64,000 nt of DNA from NCBI RefSeq assembly GCF_019075875.1, contig NZ_JAHOOZ010000003.1:254573-318572 (forward strand). The letters run 5' to 3'. The notes beneath the pieces are model-generated. The model ran no database searches. It was not told the DNA's origin and saw only the letters and a program-made list of their open reading frames with translations. Within the stretch, counting starts at the first letter, position 1. Each line of letters starts with the position of its first letter. This document shows positions 20,428 to 29,928 of the stretch, in pieces. A program made the position numbers and the translations under genes. The DNA comes from Novosphingobium sp. G106 (GTDB lineage: Bacteria; Pseudomonadota; Alphaproteobacteria; Sphingomonadales; Sphingomonadaceae).

Positions 20428-21064
20428 GTCACCCTCCTCTGTAACTGGCGCGGGACCTGAAGATGGCGCTGATAAATCGCAATCGCGCCGTAGCCGGGAT
20501 TAGATTCCTCGCCGCGAGTCGAGTCATGTTGGCTTTTTGCAACCTCCATCCCGAACTGAACTCGCGTGCAGCTTTTGAGTGGAGCAGCGCGCGCGAGGCG
20601 CGGTCGCTTTCTCCATAATCCCAGCCAAATTCCCGTCCGCTTAATGGCTACTGCGACAGGCGCGTCTGTTCGGTGACGAACTCCATCGGAAGGGCCAGCG
20701 CGGTGACTCGCTTCGTGGCCTAGTGTGTAAAGCTCAAACGAGGCGCGGTCTGACATCCGAACGGGGAAGTTTTCGGCCTGTCAAATCTGGATCAGATCGC
20801 CAAGGTTGCGACATCGGCCAAGTATGAAGGCGAGCGCGGCGGCGAGGATCGTAACTTCCATGGCGCTGCGAGACCGGCTTGGGCTTCCCGCACGGGTAGC
20901 CGCAGAAATCGCAGGCCAGCACCGCCGCCGCAGCGCCAAAAAAACAAAAGGAAAATCGCCGGCCTGACCCACCGCGCGCATCGCGGGGCATATCTTCACC
21001 CGGGTCACTTCTCGATGGAAATCCCGGGCCAACTCTCAGCGGAAATCAACATTTCTGGCCAAGG
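20428..21064. other. no recognisable gene
   Basis: Frames on both strands between the TonB-C gene and the IS5 remnant (for example 20734-20991 on the minus strand, with CDFCGYPCGKPK) do not match a family I know and have no convincing ribosome site. It may include IS debris. Confidence 0.35.
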
Positions 21065-21540
21065 CTTAGATGTCGACGGTTCTTGCATGGCCGAGACTCA
21101 TGAGCCCGACGCCATAAGCGCATGGACGCCAGTTGGATCATGACGAGAAAGTTCTCGGCCAGCTTTTTTAGCGGGTGGCAACCTGGCGAAAGTGCAGCTT
21201 GAAGAAGAAGCGCTCGATCAGGTTTTCGCTCGCGGCAGAGCCAAGTGCTGAAGTAAGGGCTCGACCTCCGGTTGGCTTTGGGAGGGCTGTTGGCGAACGC
21301 GCCCCTTTCGCGGAGAGACAGGTGCGGTCGGCATGGTATGCCTTGTCCGCCAACACGATTGTTCCGCTACCGATATGGTCGAGCACGTCGTCGGCTGTTT
21401 GGCCGTGATGGCTTGCGCGGAGGTAAGTCGCAGCCGGATCGGGAGGCCTCGCCCATCGACGACCGCGCGGATTTTGGTCGTGAGCCGCCTTGGAAGCGAC
21501 CGAGCCGTGAACCTACAACGATACATCATCGCACAGCTAC
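21065..21540 (-). mobile_element. IS5-family (IS427-like) transposase remnant
   Basis: The minus strand shows RSLPRRLTTKIRAVVDGRGLPIR in one frame, then LDHIGSGTIVLADKAYHAD in another. It continues with NLIERFFFKLHFRQVATR and a tail resembling the end of IS427-group transposases. At least two frame changes and a shortened central part show decay. It is a different element from the two IS5-type copies at 35070 and 55753. Confidence 0.72.
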
Positions 21541-22075
21541 GCCGGTACGGAGGTCGTCCGAGAAATCACGTCAACGGAAATTTCGGCGGCGGACCGACCT
21601 ATGGACGGGGCGTTACCGACGATATCAAGGTAACTCAACTACGCCCGAAACATCGCCGTTAATGCCGTTCCGGCGCTAAACACCTGAACGACGATGGTGG
21701 TCAGCATCGCTTTCGTCGGGGCGACAATGCGCAAATCAAGGCAAGCCGCGGGCGTCGCCTGAACAGGTTGCGAAGTGGGATCGAGGCCGTTCGGAATCAC
21801 CCGCAATAAAAGCTCTTCCTGCGGAGGGTGACCGCGGGAAGAGCGGGCGCGAGGGAGAGGACGTCAGCTTGAGATTGCAAGGCTGCTTCGCGCTAACTCA
21901 CCCGCTTCACGGTGATGAAACGCCGCTGCGACTTTGAATCCAGCGTGGCTGATCTTCATCGAATGCTATCGTCAGGATAGCTTTACGTATTGACAAAAAA
22001 TACCGGTATTCCCCTCATCGATCGAAGCCCTGTCCGAATTAATGTTGGGAGGACTTCGATCACATGAGATCCAAG
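21541..22075. other. no recognisable gene
   Basis: No supported gene. The frame 21333-21662 on the plus strand is antisense to the IS5 remnant and beyond it shows no family features. A short hairpin-rich stretch near 21800-21850 has no T run. Confidence 0.4.
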
Positions 22076-22678
22076 TTAGGCAAACATATGCAGGACTGTC
22101 TGGCGGCGGCGCATTGCTACACCAGCGAAACCGATTCCCATGATTATAAGGGTCCACGTGGCCGGTTCTGGAACGCCGGTGCGGAAGTTGGCGACTTCAA
22201 ACGCGTCGTTCAGCGGGGTCACATCGAACTTAGCTGATGTGATCAGTTCACCGCCCGAGGTCACGAACTGCACGTACTGCGAAAATGCCTGATTGCCGTC
22301 AGTAACTGCAAAGTTCAGACTCTGCGGCGTGTAAGTGAGTGTATTCCCCAAGTTGGTGTTGAGAGTTAGGACGTTGTATGTGTCCGGCGACCCCCATAAG
22401 AAACTCAAATAGCTAAGGGCAGAAGCGAAGTTAATGCTCGAAGGAGTTCCTGCGGTCTTGCCAACGGCAAGAAACTGGTTGTTGAAGATGCCGCTCTTCG
22501 GGATATCAGCAAAAGGCTGATCGGAGTTGTAGATAGCGCCTCCCGAGCGCCCGCCCAATGCATCAATGGCGACGAAGGGTGACCCACTTGTGCCAAGGCT
22601 CGCGACTACGGTGGCCTGCGCCGCAGGTCCCAATAAAAAAGAAAGTGCCATAGCGGACGAAACAACAGCGAACTTCAT
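22076..22678 (-). CDS. PEPxxWA-CTERM sorting-domain protein
   Basis: This is an exported surface protein processed by an exosortase. From the Met at 22678 it has a signal peptide (MKFAVVSSAMALSFLLGPAAQA), about 150 residues of beta-rich domain (YLSFLWGSPDTYNVLTL, YVQFVTSGGEL), and the sorting tail VPEPATWTLIIMGIGFAGVAMRRRQ (motif, membrane helix, basic cluster). The start is chosen because GGGAGGT lies five bases upstream; the longer frame to 22735 has no signal peptide at its start. A broken paralogue lies at 26409. The small protein at 41220 may belong to the same sorting system. Confidence 0.88.
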   Translation of the reverse strand: MKFAVVSSAMALSFLLGPAAQATVVASLGTSGSPFVAIDALGGRSGGAIYNSDQPFADIPKSGIFNNQFLAVGKTAGTPSSINFASALSYLSFLWGSPDTYNVLTLNTNLGNTLTYTPQSLNFAVTDGNQAFSQYVQFVTSGGELITSAKFDVTPLNDAFEVANFRTGVPEPATWTLIIMGIGFAGVAMRRRQTVLHMFA

Positions 22679-23302
22679 ACGTACCTCCCTAGAAACCGCG
22701 CTCGGATCAATCCGGCAGTCTCCAACCCGCGCCAAAAAACCTCGTAAGAGGGGCGCCCGACGTGAACGCTTGATGGCCGGATTGGTTGCCCCAGTTCACC
22801 ATAATCGATCAGCTGTCCCATTTCGAAACGTGTTTCCTGCGGAGAGGCGGCAGGCCGCGGTCGAACTCAGCGCAGCGCCGGCAGAGGCGTTAGGCGGCCT
22901 CGACACGACGCTGCAAAAACACGATCAGCGCGATCGGTGTGCGCAGCCAGGAAGTCAATCTGCGCCTCACAAAGGAAGGGGCCGATGATCCGCACTATCA
23001 GTTTGCTACTGCGCTCTTACTCCTGTGATGCTCGACATATGACACTCGTGATGTGTATGATCGCATTGGTCATCGTATTAGGATTGGGCGCGCTTGCCTG
23101 TCGTTCGCAGGCGGCTAAGAGCGGCCCGCGCTGCGTCCAGCCTCCACAGCAGTTTTTCCGGACAAGGCACAACCGAGTCCGTTGCAGATGTTCGCTGAAA
23201 CACGCAGGCGCCGCTAGAAATCAGGTGACTGCCGCCGTATCGAGTTGAACGGTAGAAAGTGTGGCGACCGGCGCGTGCAATACGCCGCTCCTTTGGTGTC
23301 AA
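22679..23302. other. intergenic upstream of the IS66 element
   Basis: No supported gene. A short plus frame from 23041 (MTLVMCMIALVIVLGLGALAC) has one hydrophobic stretch but continues into unlike sequence. I do not call it a gene. Confidence 0.35.
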
Positions 23303-23387
23303 GTAGCCATCCGGCGGGTCCCGCCTTGTCGATGAGGTGACCGAGCGGTCTTAAGCGTGCTCTTGAGAGTGCGCTTTGGAGCGGTCG

Positions 23388-23756
23388 ATGGGTCAGATCA
23401 CGGTGTTTTCCGGGCCGGAGCGGCGTCGCCGTTGGAGCGACGAGGAACGGCTGGAGATCCTGAACGAGGCCTTCGCGCCCGGGGCCTGCGTCGCCGAGGT
23501 CGCACGGCGACGTGATGTGTCGACCGCGCTGGTCTACACGTGGCGGCGTAAGCTGCGCGATGCTCATGCCGAGCCCGAACCGGACGATTTGGCGGCCCCC
23601 GGTTTCGCCGCGGCTGTGATGATCGAAGATGTGGACGTCGCTCCTTCCGGCCTGCAGCCCGCGATCGTCATCGATCTGGCGCGCGGCAAGCGGATCAGCA
23701 TCTTTGCTTCGGCTTCGCCGGCTCTGGTGGCCTCAGCGTTGAAGGCGCTGCGATGA
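23388..23756 (+). CDS. tnpA: IS66 TnpA accessory protein
   Basis: This small IS66 protein is needed for transposition. A helix-turn-helix is visible (RRRRWSDEERLEILNEAF, VAEVARRRDVSTALVYTWRRKL). The frame opens at 23376, but the Met at 23388 (MGQITVF) fits family starts better. The stop overlaps tnpB by four bases (ATGA). Confidence 0.88.
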   Translation: MGQITVFSGPERRRRWSDEERLEILNEAFAPGACVAEVARRRDVSTALVYTWRRKLRDAHAEPEPDDLAAPGFAAAVMIEDVDVAPSGLQPAIVIDLARGKRISIFASASPALVASALKALR

Positions 23757-24094
23757 TCCCTTCGGGCGCGCGGGTGTGGATTGCGATGGGGCATACGGAT
23801 ATGCGCAAGGGGATGCAGGGCCTGGCTTTGCTGGTCCAGCAGGGCCTCAAGCGCGATCCCCATGGCGGCGATCTGTTCGTGTTCCGCGGGCGCGCCGGAT
23901 CGCTGGTGAAGCTAATCTGGCACGACGGGATCGGCATGTCGCTCTACGCCAAGCGGCTCGAGAAGGGTCGGTTCGTGTGGCCTTCGGCGAAGGACGGTAT
24001 GGTGTCGCTGACCAGCGCCCAACTGGCCTGCCTGCTCGACGGGATCGACTGGCGTAACCCGCAGTATTCCTGGCGTCCGCAGAGCGCCGGATAG
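23753..24094 (+). CDS. tnpB: IS66 TnpB accessory protein
   Basis: The 113-residue product has the hallmark TnpB pattern of IS66: DMRKGMQGLALLVQ, FVFRGRAGSLVKLIWHDGIGMSLYAKRLE and a final SLTSAQLACLLDGIDWR. It is required for transposition of IS66 elements by an unclear mechanism. It is coupled to tnpA. Confidence 0.93.
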   Translation: MIPSGARVWIAMGHTDMRKGMQGLALLVQQGLKRDPHGGDLFVFRGRAGSLVKLIWHDGIGMSLYAKRLEKGRFVWPSAKDGMVSLTSAQLACLLDGIDWRNPQYSWRPQSAG

Positions 24095-24124
24095 GGCGCG
24101 CATTTTCTTCTCTGCCCTCGCATT

Positions 24125-25804
24125 TTGTGCTTCATCCGGGCGCTTTTCTGTGATTCCATCGCGCTCGTGGAAGCTGCCGTTTCGCCCCTTCCTGACGATA
24201 TCGAAGCGCTCAAGGCGCTGCTGGCGAGCGCGACCCAGCGGGCTAATGAGGCCGAGGCCAAGCTTGCCAATGCCCATGCTCGGGAGAGCGCGACCGAGGC
24301 GGTGATTGCGCACCTCAAGCTGCAGATCGCGAAGCTGAAGCGTGAGCAGTTCGGCGCCAGCGCCGAGCGCACCCGCCGGCTGCTCGACCAGATGGAACTG
24401 CAGCTCGAAGAGCTCGAGGCCGACGCGGCCGAGGATGATCTTGCAGCCGAAGTCGCGGCCGAGAAGAGCGCGACCGTGACTGCCTTCGAACGCAAGCGGC
24501 CAGCCCGGAAGCCGTTTCCCGAACACCTGCCGCGCGAGCGGGTCATCGTGCCGGCGCCGTGCTCTTGCCCGGCCTGCGGCGGCAGCAGGCTGTCCAAGCT
24601 TGGCGAGGACGTCACCGAGACGCTCGAGGTGATCCCGCGCGCCTGGAAGGTCGTCCAGACCGTGCGCGAGAAATTCTCCTGTCGCGACTGCGAGACGATC
24701 ACACAGCCGCCGGCACCCTTCCACGTCGTGTCGCGTGGCTGGGCGGGCCCGAGCTTCCTCGCCATGCTGCTGTTCGAGAAGTACGGCCAGCACCAGCCCT
24801 TGAACCGACAGGCTGAGCGCTTCGCCCGCGAGGGGGTGCCGCTCAGCACCTCGACGCTTGCCGACCAAGTCGGTGCCGCCGCCTTTGCGCTGATGCCGCT
24901 CTATCGCTTGATCGAGGCCCATGTCCTCGCCGCCGAGCGATTGCACGGCGACGATACCACCGTGCCGGTCATGGCCAAGGTGAAGACCGATACCGCCCGA
25001 TTGTGGGTCTACGTGCGCGATGATCGGCCGTTCGCCGGCGCCGACCCGCCCGCGGCACTGTTCCACTATTCTCGCGATCGGCGCGGTGAGCATCCACGAG
25101 CGCATCTCGTGTCCTGGTCGGGGATCCTGCAGGCCGACGCCTATGGCGGTTACGGCGAGCTATATGCTCCCGGTCGCGTGCCTGCGCCCGTGCTCGAGGC
25201 CGGCTGCTTTGCCCACGCGAGGCGCAAGTTCTTCGAGCTGGCCGACGTTGCCAGCGCAGCCCGCAAGAAGAGCCGCGGCGAGCATGCAAGCATGATCTAC
25301 CCGATCGCGCTCGAGGCCGTGCAGCGGATCGATGCCCTGTTCGATGTCGAGCGCGCCATCAATGGGAAGAACGTCGCCGAGCGCCTCGCTGTGCGCCGCG
25401 AGTTGAGCGCGCCTCTGATGGCCGAACTGCACGCCTGGCTCATCGCCCAGCTCGCCAGGCTCTCGCGCAACCACGACCTCACCAAGGCCATCAACTACAT
25501 GCTCCGGCGCTGGGACGCCTTCACCTGCTTCCTTGAAGACGGCCGGGTCTGCCTGACCAACAACGCCGCCGAACGCGCTCTGCGCTGCGTGCCGCTCGGA
25601 AGGAAGGCCTGGCTGTTCTGCGGCTCTGATCGCGGCGGCCAGCGCGCCGCCGTCCTCTACACGATGATCCAGACCGCCCGCCTGAACGATGTCGATCCGC
25701 TGGCTTGGCTCGCAGACGTGCTCGCCCGCATCGCTGGGCATCCCGCCCGGCAGCTCGACCAACTGCTGCCCTGGAACTGGAACGCTGTAGCCGCTCAGGC
25801 CTGA
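24125..25804 (+). CDS. tnpC: IS66 TnpC transposase
   Basis: This 559-residue transposase contains an N-terminal coiled coil (about residues 20-100), and a zinc-finger region (CSCPACGG, FSCRDCET). The DDE core is visible as LHGDDTTVPV, LQADAYGGY and NNAAERALRC. The C terminus has the IS66-C motif (LAWLADVLARIAGHPARQLDQLLPW). Its length is normal. It ends 10 bases inside the convergent DUF6429-type gene. Confidence 0.95.
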   Translation: MCFIRALFCDSIALVEAAVSPLPDDIEALKALLASATQRANEAEAKLANAHARESATEAVIAHLKLQIAKLKREQFGASAERTRRLLDQMELQLEELEADAAEDDLAAEVAAEKSATVTAFERKRPARKPFPEHLPRERVIVPAPCSCPACGGSRLSKLGEDVTETLEVIPRAWKVVQTVREKFSCRDCETITQPPAPFHVVSRGWAGPSFLAMLLFEKYGQHQPLNRQAERFAREGVPLSTSTLADQVGAAAFALMPLYRLIEAHVLAAERLHGDDTTVPVMAKVKTDTARLWVYVRDDRPFAGADPPAALFHYSRDRRGEHPRAHLVSWSGILQADAYGGYGELYAPGRVPAPVLEAGCFAHARRKFFELADVASAARKKSRGEHASMIYPIALEAVQRIDALFDVERAINGKNVAERLAVRRELSAPLMAELHAWLIAQLARLSRNHDLTKAINYMLRRWDAFTCFLEDGRVCLTNNAAERALRCVPLGRKAWLFCGSDRGGQRAAVLYTMIQTARLNDVDPLAWLADVLARIAGHPARQLDQLLPWNWNAVAAQA

Positions 25805-26061
25805 TTATCCCGCCTGGCAAAGAGGCGATAATATGCCTCTTCGCAGCGTCGCCGTCCCTCGTGCGTCAACACGACGGACTTCGCCTGACCAACCGGATCG
25901 AAAATCAGCTCCTTCTCGTGCAGGCGGCCCATCGCGTTCCAGTCGAACGACTTCCACGCACGCCAAAGCGGCTCCGAGGCCCGATCTTTGTGCAGTGTAA
26001 GAAACAGTAGTGCCAACACCGCCTCGTCAATCAGCTCAGTGTCAATCTCAGGCTCGGCCAT
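25795..26061 (-). CDS. DUF6429-type protein carried by IS66
   Basis: The 88-residue protein (IDTELIDEAVLALLFLTLH, WKSFDWNAMGRLHEKELI, EAYYRLFA) matches my memory of the DUF6429 family, often found at the 3' end of IS66 elements. It lies inside the inverted repeats and overlaps the tnpC end on the opposite strand. A role in transposition is not established. Confidence 0.75.
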   Translation of the reverse strand: MAEPEIDTELIDEAVLALLFLTLHKDRASEPLWRAWKSFDWNAMGRLHEKELIFDPVGQAKSVVLTHEGRRRCEEAYYRLFARRDNQA

Positions 26062-26408
26062 CCGTCAGCTCCCTTCGCGGGAACTGATATAGCACCGCTC
26101 ATCCTATCCTGCGGCCTTCGCCGGATGGCTACGGTGTCAACTGCGACCGCCGAAGTTACGTCGTCGACGCGCCTGCTCTCATTCCCCGCAGCGCGCATAA
26201 AAGAATCGATGGTAAATCCTGAACCATCGCTTCGGCGAAGGTTTTATTCACTTCTCCGCGTTGCCCGCTGGGCCCCTCGACGAGAATACGTTCGTTCAGG
26301 TAAACTGAGACGCACAAATCCCTACAAAGCAATTAGTCAATTTTTCGAAAAGCACAGCCGTTCCAGCGATCGCCGCACTGTATGCAAATAACTCATGAGA
26401 GGTGTTGT

Positions 26409-26985
26409 ATGAAAATTGCCCTTGTATCCAGCGCTGCCTGGCGCTGTCCCTTCTGGCCGCACCGGACGCGCACGCGACCGTCATCGGCACCCTTGGCACC
26501 AACGGCCAGGCCTTCACTCCCATCGCCTCCCTGGGCATTCGCGTGGGCTACCAGATCTACACCCAGGATCTGCCATTCGCAGACTTTCCGAAGGCGGCGT
26601 CTACCAGAACCAGTTCCTTGCGGCTGGGCCGACCTCCGGCAATCCATCGACCATCACCTTCACCAAGCCGCTTAATTACCTGAGCTTCCTGTGGGGATCG
26701 TCTGATACCTACAACGTGCTGACGCTCACGACGAACCTGGCAACACGCTGAACTACACTGCGCAGGTCTTAACTTCGCTGTGACGGACGGCAATCAGCAG
26801 TTCTCGCAGTATGTCCAGTTCAAGGCTTCGGGCGGCGAGTACATCACGTCCGCCAGGTTCAGCTCCGGCACGGATGCGTTCGAAGTGGCCGCCGTACCTG
26901 AGCCCCCACCTGGGCGCTCATGATCATGGGAATCGGCTTTGCCGGCGCCGCCATGCGCCGCCGCCAGACGGTATCGCGCAAGTAC
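26409..26985 (+). pseudogene. PEPxxWA-CTERM protein, broken paralogue of the gene at 22076
   Basis: Pieces in all three frames rebuild one protein: MKIALVSSA, a signal-peptide end LSLLAAPDAHA, then FTPIASLG, YQNQFLAAGPTSGNP, PLNYLSFLWGSSDTYNVLTL, FAVTDGNQQFSQYVQF, AFEVAAVPEP and TWALMIMGIGFAGAAMRRRQ. At least four indels (near 26440, 26590, 26740-26770 and 26905) are needed. Residues agree with the intact paralogue throughout, so the breaks are young or are errors; several sit in runs such as CCCCC before TGGGCG. It lies just right of the IS66 element, and its paralogue just left, in opposite orientation. Confidence 0.8.
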
Positions 26986-27922
26986 GCCTTATCGGCCGCA
27001 ACAGAAGTCCCGCCCGGAGCGATCCACGGGATTTTTGCATTCTCAAACACAAGACCCCCGCCGCTATATTGGTAACATGGGCACAGCGGCGGGGCGAGGT
27101 TGAGCGCTCGTCGCCCCGTTGGACGACGCCGACACGGATAAGCACGGGGCGACCACGCCCGCCAACCCCTAAAAACGAATCCAGCGGCTCCCTGACCGTC
27201 TCAAAGTGAGCCGCTCAACGCCGGAAGTGAGCGCCCCCACGTCGCCAGCAGCCAAGGGTGGACGGCGGAGGTGCTTTCAACGCCGGACCGCGGGTTTTTA
27301 GGACCTCAGCGGAGCCATCGGCGCGGCTTCACGCCGGCTTATGTTAATCGTACGGGTCGAGTGAGCACTTGCGATATTGGCGTAACGCATCGGGTAGCCG
27401 ATCGTTATCTGCGACGATAAGCAGCGAGCACCTCTGAGGAAGGGGTGTCGAGGTAGTCGTCGTCCTTCCCAAAATACCCCTCATGCGCAAGCCTCAGGCC
27501 CGAGATGGCGAGGATTAGCGCAAGATGACGATGAACAGCATGCTCACCTCAGCATTTGACTGAAACAGCCGCCTTAATGCCGCAACACCCGCGGCGCTCC
27601 GCGCCGCGCCAGCATTTCGACTGCCATATGGCGACGCGCCTCGCCTTGAGAAGTTCCAGGGAGGTTAATCGCATCGTTTTCGATGACGACGCGGACGTTG
27701 TCACTAGACGCGACGCAATCTCGGCTTTCGTAACGTGCGGGTTGGCAGCGCCTACTGCTTTACAGCAAACTGCTTGCCCGCCTCGACCGCACTTTCGAAA
27801 TCCTAACTTTTTTAAGTTAGCGATGAAGGGATGGATTCCCCGGACCAGCCGTCGAACCTTATGGTCTGCCAAATCTTATCTCTCACAGCTGCGCAACAGC
27901 AGCCCTATTTGGAGAGATTGTC
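26986..27922. other. intergenic region of ~0.9 kb
   Basis: Apart from the hairpin at 27056-27094, nothing is recognised. The frames at 27549-27872 (minus) and 27556-28134 (plus) lack family features, and the latter runs antiphase into the secreted-protein gene at 27923. Confidence 0.4.
27056..27094 (+). terminator. strong hairpin after the PEP-CTERM pseudogene
   Basis: CCCCGCCGCT (27056-27065) pairs perfectly with AGCGGCGGGG (27085-27094) across a 19-base loop. It is not followed by a clear T run, so it could be a terminator or another structured element. Confidence 0.45.
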
Positions 27923-28357
27923 ATGAAGAAGCTGATCCTTGGATCCGTGATTGCGCTGGGCCTCGCCTCAACTTCTGCGATGTCCCAGTCGACTGTCGGC
28001 GGCGGTGCCGCGGCGTCGAGCCCCGAAGGCTCCGTGGCGGGTGGCGCGACGGCGGGTACGGCCAGCAAGCCCGACAAGCAGGACCGCGCGAAGCATCGTC
28101 GTCACGGCGCCGACAGGCAGGATCAGCAGCCTGACCGCACCGCCGCGGCCAACTCGGCTTCTACCTATGGTTCGGGCTCGGTCTATACCGACCGCCAGCA
28201 TGCTACGGGCGCGGTGACAGCGGGCGGTAGCGCTGCGGGCACCGGTTCGCAGGCCTCAGGCACGTCGATCGACGCCTATGGTTCGACCGACCGCAACGGC
28301 TCGAGCGGCGAGGTCTATGGCGACTCGAGCGCCACCTCGACCAACCCGAAGCGGTAA
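27923..28357 (+). CDS. small secreted Gly/Ser/Thr-rich protein
   Basis: The 144-residue product begins with a signal peptide (MKKLILGSVIALGLASTSAMSQ), with GGAGAG-type ribosome site upstream. The mature part is low complexity: Gly/Ala/Ser/Thr with a basic patch (KQDRAKHRRHGADRQDQQPDR) and repeated short motifs (YGSGSVYTDRQ, DAYGSTDRNGS, EVYGDSS). No family is recognised. It is the first of four consecutive genes for small exported proteins, all on the plus strand. Confidence 0.75.
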   Translation: MKKLILGSVIALGLASTSAMSQSTVGGGAAASSPEGSVAGGATAGTASKPDKQDRAKHRRHGADRQDQQPDRTAAANSASTYGSGSVYTDRQHATGAVTAGGSAAGTGSQASGTSIDAYGSTDRNGSSGEVYGDSSATSTNPKR

Positions 28358-28367
28358 GTGTGGAAGA

Positions 28368-28390
28368 GGGGCGGCCCTTGAGGTCGCCCC
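28368..28390 (+). terminator. hairpin between the first two secreted-protein genes
   Basis: GGGGCGGCC (28368-28376) pairs with GGTCGCCCC (28382-28390), one G-T pair, five-base loop. No T run follows. It may attenuate read-through from the first gene. Confidence 0.4.
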
Positions 28391-28402
28391 GACCCTCCGA
28401 CG

Positions 28403-28705
28403 ATGATCGTGCTTACCATCCTGGCAGCAGCAACAGCCCCTCAATGCCATCAGGTGCATTATCTGCCCGACGGCCGTGTTGTACAATCAACGGTGATCGA
28501 CCCCGGCAATACCGCTACTGCCATTTCGACATCGCACGGCGAACCGAACGGTGCTGCCCGCAGTTCCGTGAACGCGCAGTCCAGCAGCCGCGGTTCCGGC
28601 ACGAGTTCGAGTTCCAGCTCTAGCACCAGCGACGGTTCGCGCCGATCGGTGCGGATCGATCGTGACGAAACCGGGTGCCGTATCGTGATCGACGAGCGCC
28701 CCTGA
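28403..28705 (+). CDS. small secreted Ser-rich protein
   Basis: The 100-residue product has a short hydrophobic start (MIVLTILAAATAPQCHQ), a Ser/Gly-rich centre with a long Ser run, and an ordered tail (RRSVRIDRDETGCRIVIDERP). Two cysteines are present. The family is unknown. It sits 13 bases before the next gene, suggesting co-transcription. Confidence 0.6.
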   Translation: MIVLTILAAATAPQCHQVHYLPDGRVVQSTVIDPGNTATAISTSHGEPNGAARSSVNAQSSSRGSGTSSSSSSSTSDGSRRSVRIDRDETGCRIVIDERP

Positions 28706-28718
28706 CTTCAGGAGAAAG

Positions 28719-29129
28719 ATGATGAAACTGCTTCCTGCCCTCGCGGCGGCCACCCTTGTCATGTCCGGTGCAGGCTATGCACAGCAAACCGCGCAAAGCT
28801 CTTCGAGCACGCCGACCACCGGCGACGTCTCGGCCAGCACACGCGGCGGCGGCAGCAGCACGCCGGACAGCGTCGAGGTGAGCGGCGGCGCCGATGCGGC
28901 CGCGACCAACGGTGGTGCCGCCACGACCGACTCGCGCGCCAAGTTCAACGACAACAACGCCCATCAGCGTTCGGTTGCGACTGCGCGCGACGATGACGAG
29001 CGCGCCCGTTCGATGACCAATACCCACGTCCGGAAGGACGGCCAGGTCCGCTCGCGCTCGATGTCGATCTACAAGGAACGCGGCGAAAAGCCGGTGATCG
29101 ATCGGCAGACCAGCGTCAGCGGCAAGTAA
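28719..29129 (+). CDS. small secreted protein of unknown function
   Basis: The 136-residue product has a clear signal peptide (MMKLLPALAAATLVMSGAGYAQQ) with AGGAGA just upstream. The mature part is Ser/Thr/Gly-rich, then charged (ATARDDDERARSMTNTHVRKDGQVRSRS). It is spaced 13 bases from both neighbours and part of the same probable operon. Confidence 0.72.
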   Translation: MMKLLPALAAATLVMSGAGYAQQTAQSSSSTPTTGDVSASTRGGGSSTPDSVEVSGGADAAATNGGAATTDSRAKFNDNNAHQRSVATARDDDERARSMTNTHVRKDGQVRSRSMSIYKERGEKPVIDRQTSVSGK

Positions 29130-29141
29130 GGCGCGCCCGCG

Positions 29142-29561
29142 ATGTCCCGCATTTTCCTCGCCGCGCTCGGCCTCGTCGTTTCGGCGCCAGCCTTCGCCCA
29201 GGCAACTCCCGAAGCCAATGAAGCCGACGTCGAGGCGCTTGAACGCTCGGACGCCTATCCGGCCGGTGAGGACCAGCGCAGCGCCGAGACTTGCGTTCCC
29301 CGGACGAATGGCGAGGGCGATAAAAAGTCGAGCCTGGCCAAGGATGCCGGCGGCGCCGCCGCGAATACCGGTGGCGCTATTGCCGGCGGCGCTGTAGCCG
29401 GCCCGATCGGCGCTGCGGTAGGCGGGGTCGTCGCCGACCATGCCGGCCGGATGGTAGGCAAGATATTCGGCGGGAAGAAGAAGCCTGGAAATCCCGCCGA
29501 AGACTGCCGCCAACAGCCGGCCGTCGCAGCGGCCGGTTCTCATGCCAAGTCCGACCAATAG
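29142..29561 (+). CDS. small secreted protein with Gly-rich helix
   Basis: The 139-residue product has a signal peptide (MSRIFLAALGLVVSAPAFAQ) and an acidic segment. A Gly/Ala-rich stretch follows (GGAIAGGAVAGPIGAAVGGVVADHAG) resembling a glycine-zipper membrane hairpin, and there are two cysteines. It is the last gene of the four. The glycine zipper suggests outer-membrane or envelope association; no specific function can be given. Confidence 0.7.
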   Translation: MSRIFLAALGLVVSAPAFAQATPEANEADVEALERSDAYPAGEDQRSAETCVPRTNGEGDKKSSLAKDAGGAAANTGGAIAGGAVAGPIGAAVGGVVADHAGRMVGKIFGGKKKPGNPAEDCRQQPAVAAAGSHAKSDQ

Positions 29562-29928
29562 CCGCGTTACCGCTCCATCGCAGAATATGTATTTGCCGTG
29601 TCATTCACAGATTGCGCCACCTTTGGGAACTTTTAGTTTGCCGACATCGCCGACTATCGTGCCATTCAATCCGCAGTGGCTTCCCTGAAAACGGCCATTT
29701 GCGAACACCCTGTCTGGTGGGAGCCGACGGCCCGCTGTGGGAGAAAGCTTTCGCGCGCGGACAGGATAGTCTTGGCAATCAGAGCGTTGATTCATGCGCG
29801 CTGCTCACGTCCCCGCTGTCGCCGCCCGCTCTTTGCCAGATGGGTGAGTGACAAGCGGGGTTGTAAGCAGCCCGTTCCGCTGCGCCACTGCACGGAAATC
29901 GACGTAGCGCATGCCGACCAGTCCGCCT
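29562..29928. other. intergenic
   Basis: The space between the secreted-protein genes and the convergent sensor kinase contains no supported gene or recognisable structure. Confidence 0.4.

Larger units (their letters stand above)
23303..26132 (+). mobile_element. complete IS66-family element with 8-bp target duplication
   Basis: The ends are 14-base perfect inverted repeats, GTAGCCATCCGGCG at 23303 and its complement ending at 26132. They are flanked by the direct repeat GGTGTCAA at 23295-23302 and 26133-26140, the 8-bp duplication expected for IS66. The 2,830-bp element holds tnpA, tnpB, tnpC and a convergent DUF6429-type gene, all open. The intact genes and perfect duplication indicate a recent and possibly active insertion. 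Confidence 0.95.

Noticed and set aside
20734..20991. minus-strand frame with CDFCGYPCG (zinc-finger-like)
   Set aside because: A single cysteine cluster in a frame otherwise without protein-like pattern; not enough to call a gene.
23912..25105. 397-codon minus frame inside IS66
   Set aside because: Antisense to tnpB and tnpC, which have clear family motifs.
28620..29558. 312-codon minus frame
   Set aside because: It is antisense to two secreted-protein genes that have signal peptides and ribosome sites.
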